Positions 63,317 to 64,000 of a stretch of DNA of 64,000 nucleotides are shown one piece after another; within the stretch, counting starts at the first letter, position 1, and each line of letters opens with the position of its first letter. The stretch covers positions 124,001 to 188,000 of the forward strand of contig JAJDYW010000041.1 of assembly GCA_022824925.1 (NCBI GenBank), given 5' to 3'. The position numbers were made by a program, and so were the translations under genes. This DNA is from Dehalococcoidia bacterium (GTDB taxonomy: Bacteria > Chloroflexota > Dehalococcoidia > Tepidiformales > Tepidiformaceae). The notes beneath the pieces were generated by a model. It was not told the DNA's origin. It was given only the letters and a program-made list of their open reading frames with translations, and made no database searches.

Positions 63317-63819
63317 GCGACGAGACGCCGCGCGTCCTCCACACCGCGGGGGGCAGCGATCGTCCCGACTGGCCGGCCATGGAGAGCGCCATCCGCCAGC
63401 TCGCCGTGAACTACGCGCTGGGCACGGACGCCATCGGCCGCGACGAGCCGGAAGCGGGGCGCGCCCTCTTCCGCCAGACGTTCACGCCCGACGCCGACAT
63501 CTCCATCTCGGGCAACGCGGATACGCAGCGCACGGGTCCGGACGAGTGGGTCGGGTTCGTGGAGGGCACCTTCCGGGGGATGGGGCACGTCGCCACCCAG
63601 CACCTGATCGGGAGCGTCAACATCGTGCCCGCCGACGACGGCAACAGCGCGGAGATGTCGACCTACATGCACGCCTCGCACCTGCAGCCCAACGGCGACG
63701 TGTTCCTCGTGCTGCTGACGTACATCGACCACGCCGTGCGCACCGAAGCCGGCTGGCGCATCGCGAAGCGCACCCTCTACCCGCTCGCGAGCTGGGTGCA
63801 GAAGGCGCCCGAGGCGTAG
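63313..63819 (+). CDS. SnoaL/NTF2-like protein
   Basis: 168-residue cone-fold protein of the SnoaL-like/NTF2 superfamily: an N-terminal helix pair (AIRQLAVNYALGTD, EAGRALFRQTFTPDADISI), the GPDEWVGFVEGTFRGMGHVATQHLIGSVNIV segment, and strands ending in EAGWRIAKRTLYPL. Members are isomerases, hydratases or dioxygenase small subunits; catalytic residues cannot be assigned. ATG overlaps the selenoprotein stop by 4 nt (ATGA), placing it in the same operon. Confidence 0.85.
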   Translation: MSDETPRVLHTAGGSDRPDWPAMESAIRQLAVNYALGTDAIGRDEPEAGRALFRQTFTPDADISISGNADTQRTGPDEWVGFVEGTFRGMGHVATQHLIGSVNIVPADDGNSAEMSTYMHASHLQPNGDVFLVLLTYIDHAVRTEAGWRIAKRTLYPLASWVQKAPEA

Positions 63820-63849
63820 GCGGGGCGCGCCCCACGGGGAAGTGCTTTC

Positions 63850-63885
63850 GGGGTACCCTCCGGCTGCCCGCGCACGCTCGCGGGC
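63850..63885 (+). promoter_or_regulatory. Promoter-like motif and hairpin before the last gene
   Basis: GGGGTACCCTC (63850-63860) repeats the text found before the iron-binding protein gene at 30786-30796. It is followed by GCCCGCG / CGCGGGC arms (63866-63872, 63879-63885) with a 6-nt loop, directly before GGAGGAGG and the ATG. The hairpin could end the preceding operon or control the next gene. Confidence 0.35.
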
Positions 63886-63897
63886 GGAGGAGGAACC

Positions 63898-64000
63898 ATG
63901 CCCTCGGAGCTGTTCGAGAAAGGGCTGGCGATCCGGCGGGAGGTGCTCGGCGACGACTACGTCGAACGCTCGCTGGCGCAGGCCGACGACTTCACGATGC
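63898..64000 (+). CDS. Carboxymuconolactone decarboxylase family protein (5' part only)
   Basis: The first 34 residues (SELFEKGLAIRREVLGDDYV then ERSLAQADDFT) match the start of gamma-carboxymuconolactone decarboxylase/AhpD-like proteins, which act in aromatic degradation or peroxide reduction. GGAGGAGG lies 6-13 nt before ATG 63898. The active site is beyond the window. It continues the catabolic gene run. Confidence 0.8.
   Translation, partial: MPSELFEKGLAIRREVLGDDYVERSLAQADDFTM

Overview
This 64 kb window is chromosomal bacterial DNA of very high G+C (about 70% by eye), gene dense, and free of obvious insertion sequences, CRISPR arrays or rRNA. Twin-arginine lipoprotein peptide-binding proteins, many flavin and F420-type oxidoreductases, tandem SDR genes, GTG/TTG starts, a DUF1800/DUF1501 pair and leaderless-looking promoters suggest an aerobic heterotroph of the Chloroflexota (Dehalococcoidia/Tepidiformales-like). 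That placement is inference and no marker here proves it.

Layout. 1-6.3 kb: a peptide/nickel-type ABC uptake locus with two near-identical binding-protein genes and two paralogous DppC permeases. 6.3-10.9 kb: LLM-class flavin oxidoreductase, a small EthD-like protein, an amidohydrolase, a putative TIM-barrel protein and MutY. 10.9-24.1 kb: housekeeping genes (queA, rlmN, fmt, a SAM hydroxide adenosyltransferase, an anchored binding protein, secG, yvcK, gatB, selD, an Nth-like glycosylase, DUF1697) plus two membrane proteins. 24.2-30.5 kb: an anchored HEWVH protease candidate, katG, a Baeyer-Villiger monooxygenase and an HSL-type esterase. 30.7-38.2 kb: a lower-G+C iron-uptake region (two binding proteins, FecCD permease, FecE ATPase, an unusual XRE-regulator/binding-protein fusion, a GNAT enzyme) ending at a tRNA-Gln. 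38.2-42.6 kb: two small unknown genes and four tandem SDR paralogues. 42.7-47.7 kb: CoA-transferase A/B, DUF1800, DUF1501 and an NHL protein. 47.7-49.2 kb: a HEPN/MNT pair and a VapBC-type pair. 49.2-54.8 kb: epoxide hydrolase, ABC-F ATPase, Gfo/Idh oxidoreductase, enoyl-CoA hydratase, nitroreductase. 54.8-64 kb: two TetR paralogues (the first frameshifted), then an operon-like run: P450, [3Fe-4S] ferredoxin, PPOX protein, old-yellow-enzyme reductase, MMPL transporter, DsbA/FrnE-like protein, NTF2-like protein and the start of a carboxymuconolactone decarboxylase gene.

Main discoveries. (1) Two genes are read through an in-frame TGA at the expected redox position and are probably selenoproteins: selD itself (C-G-G-U-A-S-K) and a FrnE/DsbA-family oxidoreductase (U-P-W-C). 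A gene caller treating TGA only as stop would truncate both. (2) In the iron region a regulator gene joins an XRE DNA-binding domain to the C-terminal lobe of a siderophore-binding protein. It overlaps the permease gene and sits beside an iron-box-like element that recurs upstream of the other iron-binding protein. (3) Many genes have a TANNNT element 5-9 nt before the start codon, implying frequent leaderless transcription. (4) Tandem duplication is a recurrent theme (binding proteins, permeases, SDRs, TetRs).
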